A DNA stretch of 64,000 nucleotides from Syntrophotalea acetylenica (GCF_001888165.1 NZ_CP015455.1:1916001-1980000); one strand, 5' to 3'. Positions 47,115-57,165 are shown, numbered from the stretch's first letter. The notes: generated from the letters alone by a model not told the origin. Numbers and translations are program-made.

Positions 47115-47951
47115 ATGGCTTTTCGCATCTTGAAAAAATGGATTATTGGCACAATGGCCTGCATCCTTTTCGCCACTCCGTGTGTTGCGAAACCGGATGC
47201 CGAAATAAGCAAGCTCGGCTACTCGGTGCAGGTCGGAGCCTTTGCCAGGGTTGACAATGCAGAACGGCTGGCATCCAGGCTCCAGGATCAGGGCATCGAA
47301 GCCTATTATTTTAAAAAGGAAAACAATGTCTTCGCCGTCCGGTTCGGCAATTACCCGACCCGCAAGGACGCAAAAAAAGCGGCCAGACAACTGGCCGAGG
47401 CCCGACTTATCGACTCCTATTACATAGCCTCGCCCCTGAAAAAAGACATCCACCCCCTGGCCCTGGAGACCGCCGGCCCCACCGATACGGATGTGACGAC
47501 AGCGCCTGCCGGTGCGACGGCGTCGCCGGTGAATCCTCCCACCTCCACGAAACCGGTGGTGCAAAAACCCAAACCGGACAATGAAATGGGCGAAATCGCC
47601 GCCAGGACGGCGGAAAGATTCGTCGGCATCCCTTACAAATGGGGTGGCAATACCGTGGTTGAAGGACTCGACTGCAGCGCCTTTGTCAAATCGGTCTATT
47701 ACCTTTGCGGCATCAACATCCCGCGCACCTCCGCGGAACAGTTCAAGGTGGGACGGAAGGTACCCCAGGAAGAACTGATTGAAGGCGACCTGGTATTTTT
47801 CGGTCATAACAACCAGGTCAGCCATGTTGGCATCTACGTTGGCAGGGGCAAGTTCGTTCATGCCCCCAAACGCAATGACGAAATCAAGGTCGCGGAGTTG
47901 ACCCGGCCCGGCTTCACCAAAAAATATCTCGGCGCGCGCCGTTATTTCTGA
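47115..47951 (+). CDS. SPOR-NlpC/P60 cell-wall peptidase
   Basis: An exported 278-residue protein. A signal peptide (about 1-25) is followed by a SPOR-type domain (about 35-105; YSVQVGAFARVDNAERLASRL), which binds denuded glycan at division sites. A Pro/Thr linker leads to an NlpC/P60 domain (about 160-275) with the catalytic Cys in GLDCSAFVKSVYYLCG, His in VSHVGIYVGRGKFVHAPK, typical of gamma-D-glutamyl-diamino acid endopeptidases. ATG 47115 has AAGGG six bases upstream. It probably acts in daughter-cell wall remodelling. Confidence 0.92.
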   Translation: MAFRILKKWIIGTMACILFATPCVAKPDAEISKLGYSVQVGAFARVDNAERLASRLQDQGIEAYYFKKENNVFAVRFGNYPTRKDAKKAARQLAEARLIDSYYIASPLKKDIHPLALETAGPTDTDVTTAPAGATASPVNPPTSTKPVVQKPKPDNEMGEIAARTAERFVGIPYKWGGNTVVEGLDCSAFVKSVYYLCGINIPRTSAEQFKVGRKVPQEELIEGDLVFFGHNNQVSHVGIYVGRGKFVHAPKRNDEIKVAELTRPGFTKKYLGARRYF

Positions 47952-48099
47952 TCGTATTACTGGCGCCGGCCACAAAAACCTCCACGGCTGGAAAACTCCC
48001 CGCGGCGACCGTGCCGTGCCTTTCAAAAATCGAAAGCCCCCTTATCCAGACGCCTTCGCGAAGTTTTGGACAAGGAGTCTTTTTTTGTTTGAATTCCCG

Positions 48100-49395
48100 T
48101 TATTTCAGGCTGACACGCGTCTCGCCCCGGGCGATGACATGAAGCGACAGGCGATCGTCTTGCACCGCTGCCTCGCCAAGGGACAAAGCCCTGACAACAC
48201 CGGCCAATTCAACATGTTCGGCTACCTGCACACAAGACAAGGCAGAAGAGGCCTTGAGGCGCGCCGTTTCCAACTGTTCCACCACGGTCGCATCGAGTCT
48301 GGACTTGATGGCGGAGCGAATAGGACTGCTGAACAGCCAGCTTCCGGCACCTATCAGCCACCCGGCGTTCTGTGTGTCGAAATCGACATCCTCAAAGGTG
48401 AGCGTATTTTTTTGCGGGTCGTGCACCGGCCTGGCAAACAGGGTCAGTTTCCCCTCGAACGCCCCCGTGGTGTTAAGGACAACCACAAGCCGCCCGTTTT
48501 CCCCCTTCATGTGGAAGTTGTGGATGGTTATCTTCTTGTCCTCGCCAAAGGTCTGGTTCAAAAGCACCGGGTTGAGGGCGGCCACGAGATCGGCAAGAAA
48601 AATGTCGGCGGGCAGCCGTATATGGAAGCTCCTGTCAAAATCGGAGCATAGCCGCACTGGTGGCAGCGGCCTGGCAGGTGTTGCAGCCGGTTTGGGACCG
48701 ACGGTAATCTCGGCACCGGTCACGACCCCAAGAAACAAACGGATACGATTGCTTGCCGCCGAAATCGGGCTCATAACGATTTTTTCCGGCGTCAGCTTCA
48801 GCCAGGCGCGGTATTCCTTGCTGACCGGTTTCGGTGAAAACGCACTGCGCCACACCGGCGTGATCTTGTCACGCAGTCGAATGGCGTCATTGATCTTTGC
48901 GTCGATAATGGGTGCAAGGAGTTTCTGCACCGGCTGACTGATGTTCTCCACCATGCTTTTGGGCTTCAGCGACAGCGGCCCGAGTTTAAAGGTGTCCGCC
49001 AGATTATCCGACAAGCCGGTGTAGTAAAGCTCGGTTTTCAGGCGCCAATCGGGCAGAACATTCACTTTTAGCTTAAAACACAGCCTTGTTTTCAGCGGAT
49101 AACTTTCATAGACGGCGTTGCTGAATCGCACCTGAACCGGCATTGCGAGATAGATGAATCCCTCCGAAGCGGTGACCGTTGCCGGTCCGTTTCTATGAAC
49201 GGTAACCGCTGTGCCCAGTCCGCCGTGTCCCTTGTACAGCATTTCAGGAACCGACTTGTTGATAATGCCGGCCAGGTCGGCCGCCGAAGACTCGATTGTG
49301 AGATTGATGGACGATGCCGGCACAGCAGCCCAAACACACAGGGTGTGACACAGCAATAACATAAAAACAATGAAGAACCGGCTGAAAAAAGTCAT
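48100..49395 (-). CDS. Exported DUF4403-like protein
   Basis: A 431-residue protein with a signal peptide (about 1-24). The mature part starts ASSINLTIESSAADLAGIINKSVPEMLY and continues as long amphipathic beta strands with repeated Leu-Lys patterns. This matches my memory of DUF4403 proteins, which have two similar lipid-binding-like halves; no enzyme motif is visible. Role unknown, possibly periplasmic. ATG 49395 has AAGGGGG six bases upstream; the 64 codons before it have no similarity to the family. Confidence 0.72.
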   Translation of the reverse strand: MTFFSRFFIVFMLLLCHTLCVWAAVPASSINLTIESSAADLAGIINKSVPEMLYKGHGGLGTAVTVHRNGPATVTASEGFIYLAMPVQVRFSNAVYESYPLKTRLCFKLKVNVLPDWRLKTELYYTGLSDNLADTFKLGPLSLKPKSMVENISQPVQKLLAPIIDAKINDAIRLRDKITPVWRSAFSPKPVSKEYRAWLKLTPEKIVMSPISAASNRIRLFLGVVTGAEITVGPKPAATPARPLPPVRLCSDFDRSFHIRLPADIFLADLVAALNPVLLNQTFGEDKKITIHNFHMKGENGRLVVVLNTTGAFEGKLTLFARPVHDPQKNTLTFEDVDFDTQNAGWLIGAGSWLFSSPIRSAIKSRLDATVVEQLETARLKASSALSCVQVAEHVELAGVVRALSLGEAAVQDDRLSLHVIARGETRVSLK

Positions 49396-49660
49396 CCCTG
49401 CCCCCTTGCCGTTAGCACTCGGCCGCCATTGCCCATCCAGGAAGGCGAAGGCGCCATCGCTGTACCCGAATATTTCCGGCCGGATAATCCTGCAAAGGGA
49501 TCGCCGTGTCAAGCAGCAGAATTGCAGAGAACCAAACCGCCACGAGCGGTCTGCCCGTTTGCCTCGCCTTGATCTTTTACACCCCACCCGGTCGTGCGGC
49601 GCGGCCTGGCTGATTTGCGCTACGGCTCATGACATTCCGCCCCTGCTCGACTCGTCCATT

Positions 49661-50434
49661 CTACTTCGGCGGCTGCACCCTGGAGCCGGCCATTTTCAGC
49701 AGGGTTGCGGCATCGCGAAATCCGGAAATGGGCCGGCCATCGGGGAGCACCACCGTCGGGGTCGAATTGATGCCAAGCTTACGTGCCAGCGCGATGGTCT
49801 GGTCGACAGCGTCGGCGCGGCATAGTGGCGGCGGCACAGGCTGGCCTGCAAAGCTTTGTTCGAGCATTTGCAGAGAACGGTTGCAGACGATACTCCTGGC
49901 GATCACGTAGGCTTCGGGATGAATATTGAGCGGCAGCATCTTGATATAAAAGGCGACATCGGGATCGATGGCCACCGCCTTTTTCATTTCGGCATGCAGC
50001 TTTTTGCAAAAGCTGCACTGCGGGTCGGTAAACACGATCAGCTTTTTGCTGGCCCCGGGTTTTCCGAGCAACAGAGCATCGGCAACAGGAATGGCGGAAA
50101 CATCGATGCGGTTGAGCCTGGCGACATGTTCCCGGGTCAGGTTTTCACCATCTTTCAGGCGCAGGATTTCGCCACGCAAAACATAACTTTTGGTGAAATC
50201 GATATAGACGGGAAAGCGCTCACCCTTTTTTTCCACTTCGACCACCCACAGGGCCTGTACCTGGGATGGCGCGACCTTCAGAATCCGGTCGGCCTGTTTG
50301 CCCAGCAGGTGCTTCGCTTCTTCCCTGCTCAGGGTGTGGCAATCGATGCAGCTCTGTTCGCCGCAGCTGTCCTTGGGAAAGGCCCAGGCCGTGGCGGCGC
50401 AAAAGAAAAACATAACGGTCAGCAGCAATTTCAT
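49661..50434 (-). CDS. DsbC-like periplasmic thioredoxin-fold protein with a CxxCH motif
   Basis: A 257-residue exported protein. The signal peptide ends near AWA, then comes a Cys-rich start with Cys24 and CIDCH (29-33), which fits a c-type haem site. An N-terminal domain like DsbC's (about 40-110) leads to a thioredoxin fold with VFTDPQCSFCKKLH (Cys 140 and 143) and the cis-Pro segment NSTPTVVLPDG. The usual DsbC motif is CGYC; here it is CSFC. It may shuffle disulfides or mature c-type cytochromes. It follows moeA by about 190 bp on the same strand. Confidence 0.8.
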   Translation of the reverse strand: MKLLLTVMFFFCAATAWAFPKDSCGEQSCIDCHTLSREEAKHLLGKQADRILKVAPSQVQALWVVEVEKKGERFPVYIDFTKSYVLRGEILRLKDGENLTREHVARLNRIDVSAIPVADALLLGKPGASKKLIVFTDPQCSFCKKLHAEMKKAVAIDPDVAFYIKMLPLNIHPEAYVIARSIVCNRSLQMLEQSFAGQPVPPPLCRADAVDQTIALARKLGINSTPTVVLPDGRPISGFRDAATLLKMAGSRVQPPK

Positions 50435-50628
50435 AAAATGTCCCTCCTCCGATTATATCCGGAACCGCCCGGTAAACCCGGCCAATGGTATAACGGAGCC
50501 TTGCGCGACACAAGTACCTACCCTCGCTTCATCGAAAAAAATCTGCTTGTCCGTTGCGCGCCACCACACTGATGCCCATGCATACACCGATTGCCTGAAT
50601 CATACCGTTGAAACAGACTGCCAGAGGC

Positions 50629-51867
50629 TCACCCCTGAAGACAATACGGCGGAGGCAGTAAAAGCGCCCTGACTTCGTCCCCCACCTGCAGAGGTCCGTG
50701 CCCTGCAGGGATGTCGATGAGGGCGTTGCAGGTGGTCATGGACTTAAGGGCACCCGGGCTTTGGATTCCCGCGGGAACCCCACGATAGGCACCCTTTTCC
50801 CAGTTAACCACGGCCCTCAGCAAACGGCGCTGGCTGCTGCTTTTACCAAATGGCTGTGCCATGACGGCGCTGACTTCCGGCAGGCTGCCTGTCGCTTTTC
50901 CTGCCATGGACCGGATAATGGGGCGCACCAGCATGAGAAAGGTTATCATGGCTGCCGACGGGTTGCCGGACAGCCCAATCATCAACTTTCCGCCTTTTTG
51001 TCCGCAAACTGCCGGTGTGCCCGGCTTCATGCCGACCTTCCAGAACAGGATATCCGCCCCGCTGCGGCCGATGCCTTCCCTGACAAGATCCTTGCTGCCC
51101 ACGGAAGCCCCGCCGGTGGTAATGACCAGGTCGTTTTGCGAAAGTGCACGACTGATGGCCGAGGCGATTGTCACGACATCATCCGGCACGGTTTCCTGAA
51201 GAATCGGTATCCCGCCGGCCTCCCTGACCTGAATGGCAAGCGCGTAAAGATTGCTGTTGTAGATTTTTCCGGGGGCCAGAGGGTTCCCCACTTCCAGCAG
51301 TTCATCGCCGATGGAGATAATGCCCACCCTGGGTTTTTTGTATACCACAACCTTTTCCAGGCCCAGGGATACCAGCAGGCCTACCACGGCGGGGGTGATA
51401 TTCACACCTTTTTCAAGCACCGTTTCCCCATGGGCAACATCCTCGCCTTGCGGTACCACATTTTGCCCGGGGCGAAGCCGGGAGCAAACCGTTATGCTAT
51501 CGCCATCCCGCCTGACGCTTTCGAATTTGATGACGCAATCACTGCCCTCCGGAAGCGGCGCACCCGTGGTGACGGCAGCAGCTTCCCCCGCACGCAGGGG
51601 ATGGGTCGGTACACAACCCGCAAACACAGTTTGTGCAACCGTCAGTTCAACCGGGCTATCCGCATCCGCGCCGGCGGTGTCGACCGCGCGCAGGGCATAA
51701 CCGTCCAAAGGTGATCGCTGAAAGGGAGGAAGAGGAAAACCGGCCTCTATGTTTTCGGACAAGATCCTCTCAAAAGCATCGACAACGGGTATTTCTTCGC
51801 TTCCCACCGTGGAAGCAAACTGTCCCAGAATCTCAAGGGCATTTTCCATCGATATGGACTGCAGCAT
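50629..51867 (-). CDS. moeA: Molybdopterin molybdenumtransferase
   Basis: Inserts molybdate into adenylated molybdopterin to finish the molybdenum cofactor. The 412-residue protein has ENIEAGFPLPPFQRSPLDGYALR in pieces, VTTGAPLPEGSDCVIKFE, IGDELLEVG, the MoCF motif LVITTGGASVGSKDLV and GLSGNPSAAM. ATG 51867 has AGGAG nine bases upstream; GTG 51888 is possible. It lies just past the terminator of the formate dehydrogenase operon, whose enzyme needs its product. Confidence 0.93.
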   Translation of the reverse strand: MLQSISMENALEILGQFASTVGSEEIPVVDAFERILSENIEAGFPLPPFQRSPLDGYALRAVDTAGADADSPVELTVAQTVFAGCVPTHPLRAGEAAAVTTGAPLPEGSDCVIKFESVRRDGDSITVCSRLRPGQNVVPQGEDVAHGETVLEKGVNITPAVVGLLVSLGLEKVVVYKKPRVGIISIGDELLEVGNPLAPGKIYNSNLYALAIQVREAGGIPILQETVPDDVVTIASAISRALSQNDLVITTGGASVGSKDLVREGIGRSGADILFWKVGMKPGTPAVCGQKGGKLMIGLSGNPSAAMITFLMLVRPIIRSMAGKATGSLPEVSAVMAQPFGKSSSQRRLLRAVVNWEKGAYRGVPAGIQSPGALKSMTTCNALIDIPAGHGPLQVGDEVRALLLPPPYCLQG

Positions 51868-51970
51868 TTTCTGTATCTCCTGATCCACATGGCATCTGCC
51901 AACCGGGCACGCCCGGATGGCACCGGGTAATCGATCCGATTTTTCCTACGACACGGCGTACTTCAACACG

Positions 51971-52003
51971 AAAATGCCGGACCCGCAAAGGGCCCGGCAT
52001 TTT
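51971..52003. terminator. Bidirectional-type terminator after fdhA
   Basis: A long hairpin (AAAATGCCGG paired with CCGGCATTTT, continued by CCC/GGG after one mismatch, loop GCAAA) with T residues at both ends. It sits 26 bp past the fdhA stop and about 100 bp before moeA. Confidence 0.88.
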
Positions 52004-52028
52004 CGCTCTCCTCATGGCACCTGAGGCA

Positions 52029-54716
52029 TCAAGCTGTTGCCGCTTTTTCAATCTTGACAGCCGCAACTTTGTATTCGCCGGTTTTGCTCACCGGGTCGAA
52101 GGCATTGACAGTCAATTCATTGGTGGGCGATTCGTGATAATGGAAGCTCATCCAGATCATGCCCGACTGCACTTTGTCGGTTACATTGACCTTGGTCTGA
52201 ATGCTGCCACGCCGCGAGGTCACCTGCACGGTGTCTCCCGTAACGATACCGAGGACCCTGGCATCCGCGGGATGAACCATGGCCGCCTCTTCTGGCCGAT
52301 GGGTATCCAGTGCGGACGAATAGCGGGTCGTCACGTTGTAGTGATAAAGAATACGGCCCGTGGAAAGCAGGTAGGGGTAATCTTCATCCGGCATTTCCGC
52401 AGGTGGCGTATGGTCGATAGCCTTGAAAAGGCCCTTGCCACGGGAAAAGCTCTGGGTGTGCAGAATCGGGGTACCCGGATGGTCGAGCGTCGGACAGGGC
52501 CATTGCAGTCCGGTAACATCAATCCGCTCGTAGTTGATGCCGCCATAGGACGGTGTCAACGATGCGATCTCGTTGAAAATCTGCGTTGGATGAGTATATT
52601 GCATGGGATAGCCCATCCGATTGGAGACTTCGCAAAGAATCTTCCAGTCAGGCTTAGTATCGGCAATAGGCTCGATGGCCTTGCGTACCCGCTGAACCCG
52701 ACGTTCGGAGTTGGTGAAGGTGCCGTCTTTTTCCGCGAAGGTGGCGCCTGGCAGAATAACATCGGCGTATTTCGCAGTCTGGGACATGAAAATTTCCTGC
52801 ACAACCACGAAATCCATGGCCTCGAAGGCTTTCTTGATGTGGTTGGCATCCGGATCGGTCATGACCGGATCCTCGCCAAAAACATACATGGCCTTGAGCT
52901 TGCCTTCCACGGCAGCGTCCATCATATCCGGGATGGTCAACCCTGCCTTGGGAGACAGTTTCACACCCCAGGCTTTTTCGAACTTGGACTGTACCTCCGG
53001 ATTCACGACTTTCTGATATCCGGGATAGTCACCAGGCAGCGCACCCATATCGCAGGCACCCTGCACGTTGTTCTGACCGCGCTGGGGATTGACGCCGCAG
53101 CCTTCCTTGCCGAGATGACCGGTAAGCATGGCGATATTGGCGGTGCTCATGACGTTGTCCACACCGCAGATATGCTCGGTGATGCCGAGGGTGTAGCAGA
53201 GCATGGCCTTGGGCGTGCCCGCATAGAGCCTGGCGGCATCATAAAGAAGGTTTACGGGAACACCGGTAACTTCGGAGGTCTTTTCCGGAGTCCATTTTGC
53301 GACGGCGGCCTTGAGGTCTTCAAATCCCTCGGTACGCTCATCAATAAATTTCTTGTCGTGAAGATCTTCCTTGATAATGATATGCATCAGGCCGTTCAGC
53401 AGCGGGATATCCGTGCCAGGCCGCAGCTGCAGCCAGATGTCGGCTTTTTCAGCCAGCTCGATGCGGCGCGGGTCGGCCACGATCAGCTTGGTCCCTTTCA
53501 ACAGGGAGGACATGATCTTGGCGCCCGCCATGGGATGGGCTTCGGTGGGATTGGAGCCTATAACAAAGTACAGATCGGTATTCAGATAATCGGCGAAAGA
53601 GTTGGTCATCGCGCCGCTGCCAAACGAAGTAGCCAGACCGGCTACAGTGGGAGCGTGTCACGTTCGTGCGCAGTGATCGATGTTGTTGGTACCGATCCCC
53701 GCGCGCATGAGTTTCTGCATGAGGTAGTTTTCTTCGTTGGTGCAGCGGGCCGAAGAAAGAGCGGCAATGGCGTCACTGCCATATTTGTCCTTGATCCCGC
53801 CGAGCTTGCTGGCCACCAGATCGAGGGCCTCGTCCCAGGAGGATTCCACAAACTCCCCGTTCTTTTTGATCAGGGGCTTGGTCAGGCGACGGGGGCTGTG
53901 CACGTAGTCGGCTCCAAAACGCCCCTTGACGCAAAGATCCCGCCCGTTAACCGGGCTGAGGGGATTGGAAGTGACCCCGATGACTTTGCCCTGATGGACG
54001 TTCAGATCGAAGTTGCAGCCAACCCCGCAGAAGGGACAGGTAGTGCGGACCTTTTCCACTTCCCACTTCCGCGCCTTGCCGAGCATGGCTTTTTCGGTCA
54101 ACGCCCCGGTGGGACAAACAGCCACGCAACTGCCGCAGGAGACGCAGACCGAATCCGCAAGGGGCTTGTCCATGCCGGTAGAAACCTTGGTCCTGAAGCC
54201 GCGGTAAGCGAAGTCAATGACAGCCCGGCCCTGTTTTTCTTCGCAGGCCCGCAGACATTTGCCGCACAGGATACATTTGTTCATGTCCCTGACAATGAAC
54301 AGGTTGTCGTCTTCGACCTGATAATCTTTCTTCTGACCACCGAAAACGCCGGCTTTCACGCCGTAGAAATAGGCGTAATCCTGCAGTTTGCAATCGCCGG
54401 CCTGGTGGCAGGTCAGACAGTCTTCCGGATGATTGTCAAGCATCAGCTCCAGAATGGTTTTCCGGGCCTCGATGACGGCCGGGCTGGCGGTCTGAACCTC
54501 CATGCCTTCGTTGGCCTCGGCGCAGCACGAGGCGACCAGAGCGCGGGCGCCCTTGACTTCCACCACACAGATCCGGCATGCGCCGGGGTTGCTCAGTTCA
54601 TGGTCGTGGCAAAGTGTCGGCACAAAGGCTCCGGCTTGCCACGCGGCTTGCAGGATGGTCGTTCCCTTGGGAACAGTCACCTGTTTGCCATCTATGGTCA
54701 ATGTGACTGTAGGCAT
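52029..54716 (-). CDS. fdhA: NAD-linked formate dehydrogenase, catalytic subunit (selenoprotein)
   Basis: Oxidises formate to CO2, or the reverse, at a Mo/W-bis-pterin site. One 895-residue protein is read through a UGA at 53658-53660 as selenocysteine (residue 353) in HCART-Sec-HAPTVAGLA, the place of Sec140 in E. coli FdhF. Domains: 2Fe-2S ferredoxin (Cys about 36, 47, 50, 64), NuoG-type His/Cys cluster (HPEDCLTCHQAGDC), two 4Fe-4S clusters (CILCGKCLRAC, CVSCGSCVAVC), Molybdop_Fe4S4 (CPFCGVGC), pterin domain and C-terminal dinucleotide-binding domain (GDTVQVTSRRGSI). ATG 54716 has AGGAGG. Without readthrough it would appear as two genes. Third gene of an operon with NuoE- and NuoF-like subunits. 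Confidence 0.95.
53629..53645 (-). promoter_or_regulatory. SECIS hairpin for fdhA selenocysteine
   Basis: Twelve bases after the UGA the mRNA forms GUAGCC-GGUCU-GGCUAC, a 6-bp stem. The apical loop GGUCU is the same as in the E. coli fdhF SECIS that SelB binds. selB, selA and tRNA-Sec are all within the window. Confidence 0.92.
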
Positions 54717-54752
54717 TGATCATTCCTCCTTTTTTTCTTGGATACTGACAGG

Positions 54753-56606
54753 TTATGCTTTCACGATAGCGTCGAACTTGCACTTGGCCACGCAGGCACC
54801 GCACTTGACGCAGGTCTTCGGATCGATGACGTGGGCCTTTTTCTTCTCGCCGCTGATGGCGCCCACCGGACAGGCCTTGATGCACACACCGCAACCCACA
54901 CACTTGTCCTCCAGGATGGTGTAGGTCAGCAGCGCCGGGCACACCCCTGCCGGACAACGCTTTTCGTTGATGTGCGCTTCGTACTCGTCGCGGAAATACT
55001 TCAGGGTGGTCAGCACCGGGTTCGGTGCCGTCTGACCCAGGGCGCACAGAGCCGAAGTCTTGATGACCCGGGCCAGGCGTTCCAGGTTGTCGATGTCTTC
55101 CGGCACGCCGTTGCCTTCGCAAATGCGTTCCAGAATCTCCAGCATGCGCTTGGTGCCTTCCCGGCAGGGGGTGCACTTGCCGCAGGATTCCATCTGGGTG
55201 AAATTGAGGAAGTACTTGGCGATGTCCAGCATGCAGCTGGTCTCGTCCATGAACACCAGACCGCCGGAACCCATGATCGCCCCGGCCTGGCCAAGGTTCT
55301 CGTAGTCGATGGACAGATCCAGCTTCTCGGTCGGCAGGCAGCCGCCGGAGGGACCGCCGCTTTGCACCGCCTTGAATTTCTTGCCGTCCTTGATGCCGCC
55401 GGCAATGTTGTACACCAGATCGCGCAAGGTAATGCCCATGGGCACTTCGCACAACCCGGTGTTGTTGATCTTGCCGGTGATACAGAACACCTTGCTGCCC
55501 TTGCTCTTTTCGGTGCCCATGCTGGCAAACCAGTCGCCACCGTTGCGGATGATATTCGGTACGTTGGCGAAGGTTTCCACGTTGTTCAGGCAGGTCGGTT
55601 TCTGCCACAGACCCTTGTGGGCCGGGAACGGCGGACGCACCCGCGGCATGCCGCGCTGGCCTTCGATGGAGTTGAGCAGCGCGGTTTCCTCGCCGCACAC
55701 GAACGCTCCGGCCCCGGCCTTGATGCGCACCTTGAAGTTGAAGCCGCTGCCCATGATATTTTCACCCATGATGCCCATCTCTTCCGCCACCTTGATGGCC
55801 ATATTGAGACGGCGGATGGCCAGCGGATACTCGGCACGGCAGTAGATCACGCCTTCATTGGCACCGATGGCGTAAGCGGCGATCATCATCCCTTCCAGCA
55901 CCGCGTGCGGGTCACCTTCCAGAACGCTGCGGTCCATGAACGCCCCGGGATCGCCCTCGTCGGCGTTGCAGACGATGAATTTCTTGTCGCCCACGGCGTC
56001 ATGCACGAACTGCCACTTGGTGCCGGTAGGAAAACCGCCGCCGCCGCGGCCGCGCAGCCCGGATTTCTTGATCTCGTCGATGATCGCCTGACGGTCCATG
56101 CTCAGGGCTTTTTCAATGCCCGCGTAGCCGCCCGTGGCGATATAGTCCTCGATGCGCTCGGGGTTGGTGCGACCCAGCCGCGAAGTGACCGAACGCACCT
56201 GCTGCGCGTAATACCCGGACTTTTCCATGACAGGAATATCCGCGTAGGGCTTGGCGCCGCCCAGGATCTGAATCTGGGCCATGTCGAGCATCGGGGTCTC
56301 GTCCACCAGGTGGCTCTTCATGAGCTGCACCACATTGTCCGGAGATACTCCGCCGTATACCACGCTGGCCTTGCCAGGCGACATCATCTCCACCACGGGC
56401 TCGGCGAAGCACATGCCGATGCAGCTGGTGAAATCGACATCCACGTCCATGCCGGTCTTTTCCACTTCGGCCTTGATGGCGTCCATGACCTTGCCCGCGC
56501 CGGCGGCAATACCGCAGGTACCCATGCCGACCACAATCCGGGCACGGTCCTGTTTCGATTTGTACTGCTCCTCGATTCCGGAGCGCATTTCCTGTAATTT
56601 GCTCAT
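54753..56606 (-). CDS. NuoF/HndC-like flavin subunit of the formate dehydrogenase
   Basis: Diaphorase subunit that passes electrons between NAD(P) and the Fe-S chain. The 617-residue protein has an N-terminal thioredoxin-like 2Fe-2S domain (GTCGIAAGAG, TSCIGMCFAEP, about 25-110) and the NuoF core with SGLRGRGGGGFPTGTKW (FMN/NADH site) and AGAGAFVCGEETALL. A 4Fe-4S site SCGKCTPCREG follows, and a C-terminal pair of 4Fe-4S motifs CVGCGVCIKACPVGAI and CVKCGACVAKC. HndC of NADP-reducing hydrogenases has the same layout, but the partner here is a formate dehydrogenase. It lies 36 bp before fdhA. Confidence 0.92.
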   Translation of the reverse strand: MSKLQEMRSGIEEQYKSKQDRARIVVGMGTCGIAAGAGKVMDAIKAEVEKTGMDVDVDFTSCIGMCFAEPVVEMMSPGKASVVYGGVSPDNVVQLMKSHLVDETPMLDMAQIQILGGAKPYADIPVMEKSGYYAQQVRSVTSRLGRTNPERIEDYIATGGYAGIEKALSMDRQAIIDEIKKSGLRGRGGGGFPTGTKWQFVHDAVGDKKFIVCNADEGDPGAFMDRSVLEGDPHAVLEGMMIAAYAIGANEGVIYCRAEYPLAIRRLNMAIKVAEEMGIMGENIMGSGFNFKVRIKAGAGAFVCGEETALLNSIEGQRGMPRVRPPFPAHKGLWQKPTCLNNVETFANVPNIIRNGGDWFASMGTEKSKGSKVFCITGKINNTGLCEVPMGITLRDLVYNIAGGIKDGKKFKAVQSGGPSGGCLPTEKLDLSIDYENLGQAGAIMGSGGLVFMDETSCMLDIAKYFLNFTQMESCGKCTPCREGTKRMLEILERICEGNGVPEDIDNLERLARVIKTSALCALGQTAPNPVLTTLKYFRDEYEAHINEKRCPAGVCPALLTYTILEDKCVGCGVCIKACPVGAISGEKKKAHVIDPKTCVKCGACVAKCKFDAIVKA

Positions 56607-56622
56607 CTTACGCCATCCCCCC

Positions 56623-57114
56623 TTACTGATACTGTTCCAGGATTGCTTCCAGGCCGTCCACGGTCAGACGACCGTGAGTGTCGTCGTTGATCATGATGCA
56701 TGGCGCCAGGCCGCAGGCCCCGATACATGCCACCGATTCCAGGGTAAATCGCAGATCTTCCGTGGTTTCGCCATTGTCGACCCCAAGAATTGCCTTGAGG
56801 CGATCGAAAATCTTGGCATTTCCCAGCACGTGACAAGCGGTGCCGAGGCAGACGCGGATGATGTTGCGCCCACGGGGTTTGAGGTGAAACTGGGCGTAAA
56901 AGGTCACCACGCCGAAAACCTCGCTGAAGGGAATCTTCAACTCGTTCGAGACCTTTTCGAGAACCTCCTCAGGCAGATACCCGTAGATATCCTGCGCACC
57001 CTGGAGCACCGGAATCAACGCACCATCGTAGCCACGATAGTGGTCCAGCAATTCCATCAATTTCAAATCTTGCGGCGAATCAACACGTTCGCCGGCACAA
57101 TTGCAAACCGCCAT
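56623..57114 (-). CDS. NuoE/HndA-like 2Fe-2S subunit of the formate dehydrogenase
   Basis: A 163-residue thioredoxin-like ferredoxin that accompanies NuoF-type subunits. The 2Fe-2S ligands are in VCLGTACHVLG and ESVACIGACGLAP; the N-terminal helical part (LPEEVLEKVSNELKIPFSEVFGVVTFYAQFHL in part) is standard NuoE. An additional CNC at residues 4-6 is variable. ATG 57114 has GGAG nine bases upstream. It is the first gene of the three-gene operon; two RNA elements lie upstream. Confidence 0.93.
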   Translation of the reverse strand: MAVCNCAGERVDSPQDLKLMELLDHYRGYDGALIPVLQGAQDIYGYLPEEVLEKVSNELKIPFSEVFGVVTFYAQFHLKPRGRNIIRVCLGTACHVLGNAKIFDRLKAILGVDNGETTEDLRFTLESVACIGACGLAPCIMINDDTHGRLTVDGLEAILEQYQ

Positions 57115-57130
57115 GTTCTTCTCCTCTCCT

Positions 57131-57165
57131 GTTAGTTTGTGTCCACCCGGAAACTCCAGGTGAAC
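57131..57165. repeat. Diverged hairpin repeat in the formate dehydrogenase leader
   Basis: GTTAGT followed by GTCCACCCGG-AAACT-CCAGGTGAAC, a 10-bp stem with wobble pairs. It shares GTTAGT, the AAACT loop and the CCGG stem end with 34941-34973. On the minus strand it lies in the operon leader about 20 bp before the ribosome site, where it could affect mRNA stability. Confidence 0.6.

Noticed and set aside
52029-53609. Second, separate formate dehydrogenase gene starting at 53609
   Set aside because: The segment before 53609 back to the UGA at 53658 encodes the conserved HAPTVAGLATSFGSGA, and a SECIS hairpin follows the UGA, so this is one selenoprotein gene.
51633-54719. 1028-residue open frame on the plus strand opposite fdhA
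   Set aside because: It is antisense to conserved formate dehydrogenase and moeA sequence, has no recognisable domain, and reflects GC-rich codon bias of the real genes. It even spans the Sec UGA region.
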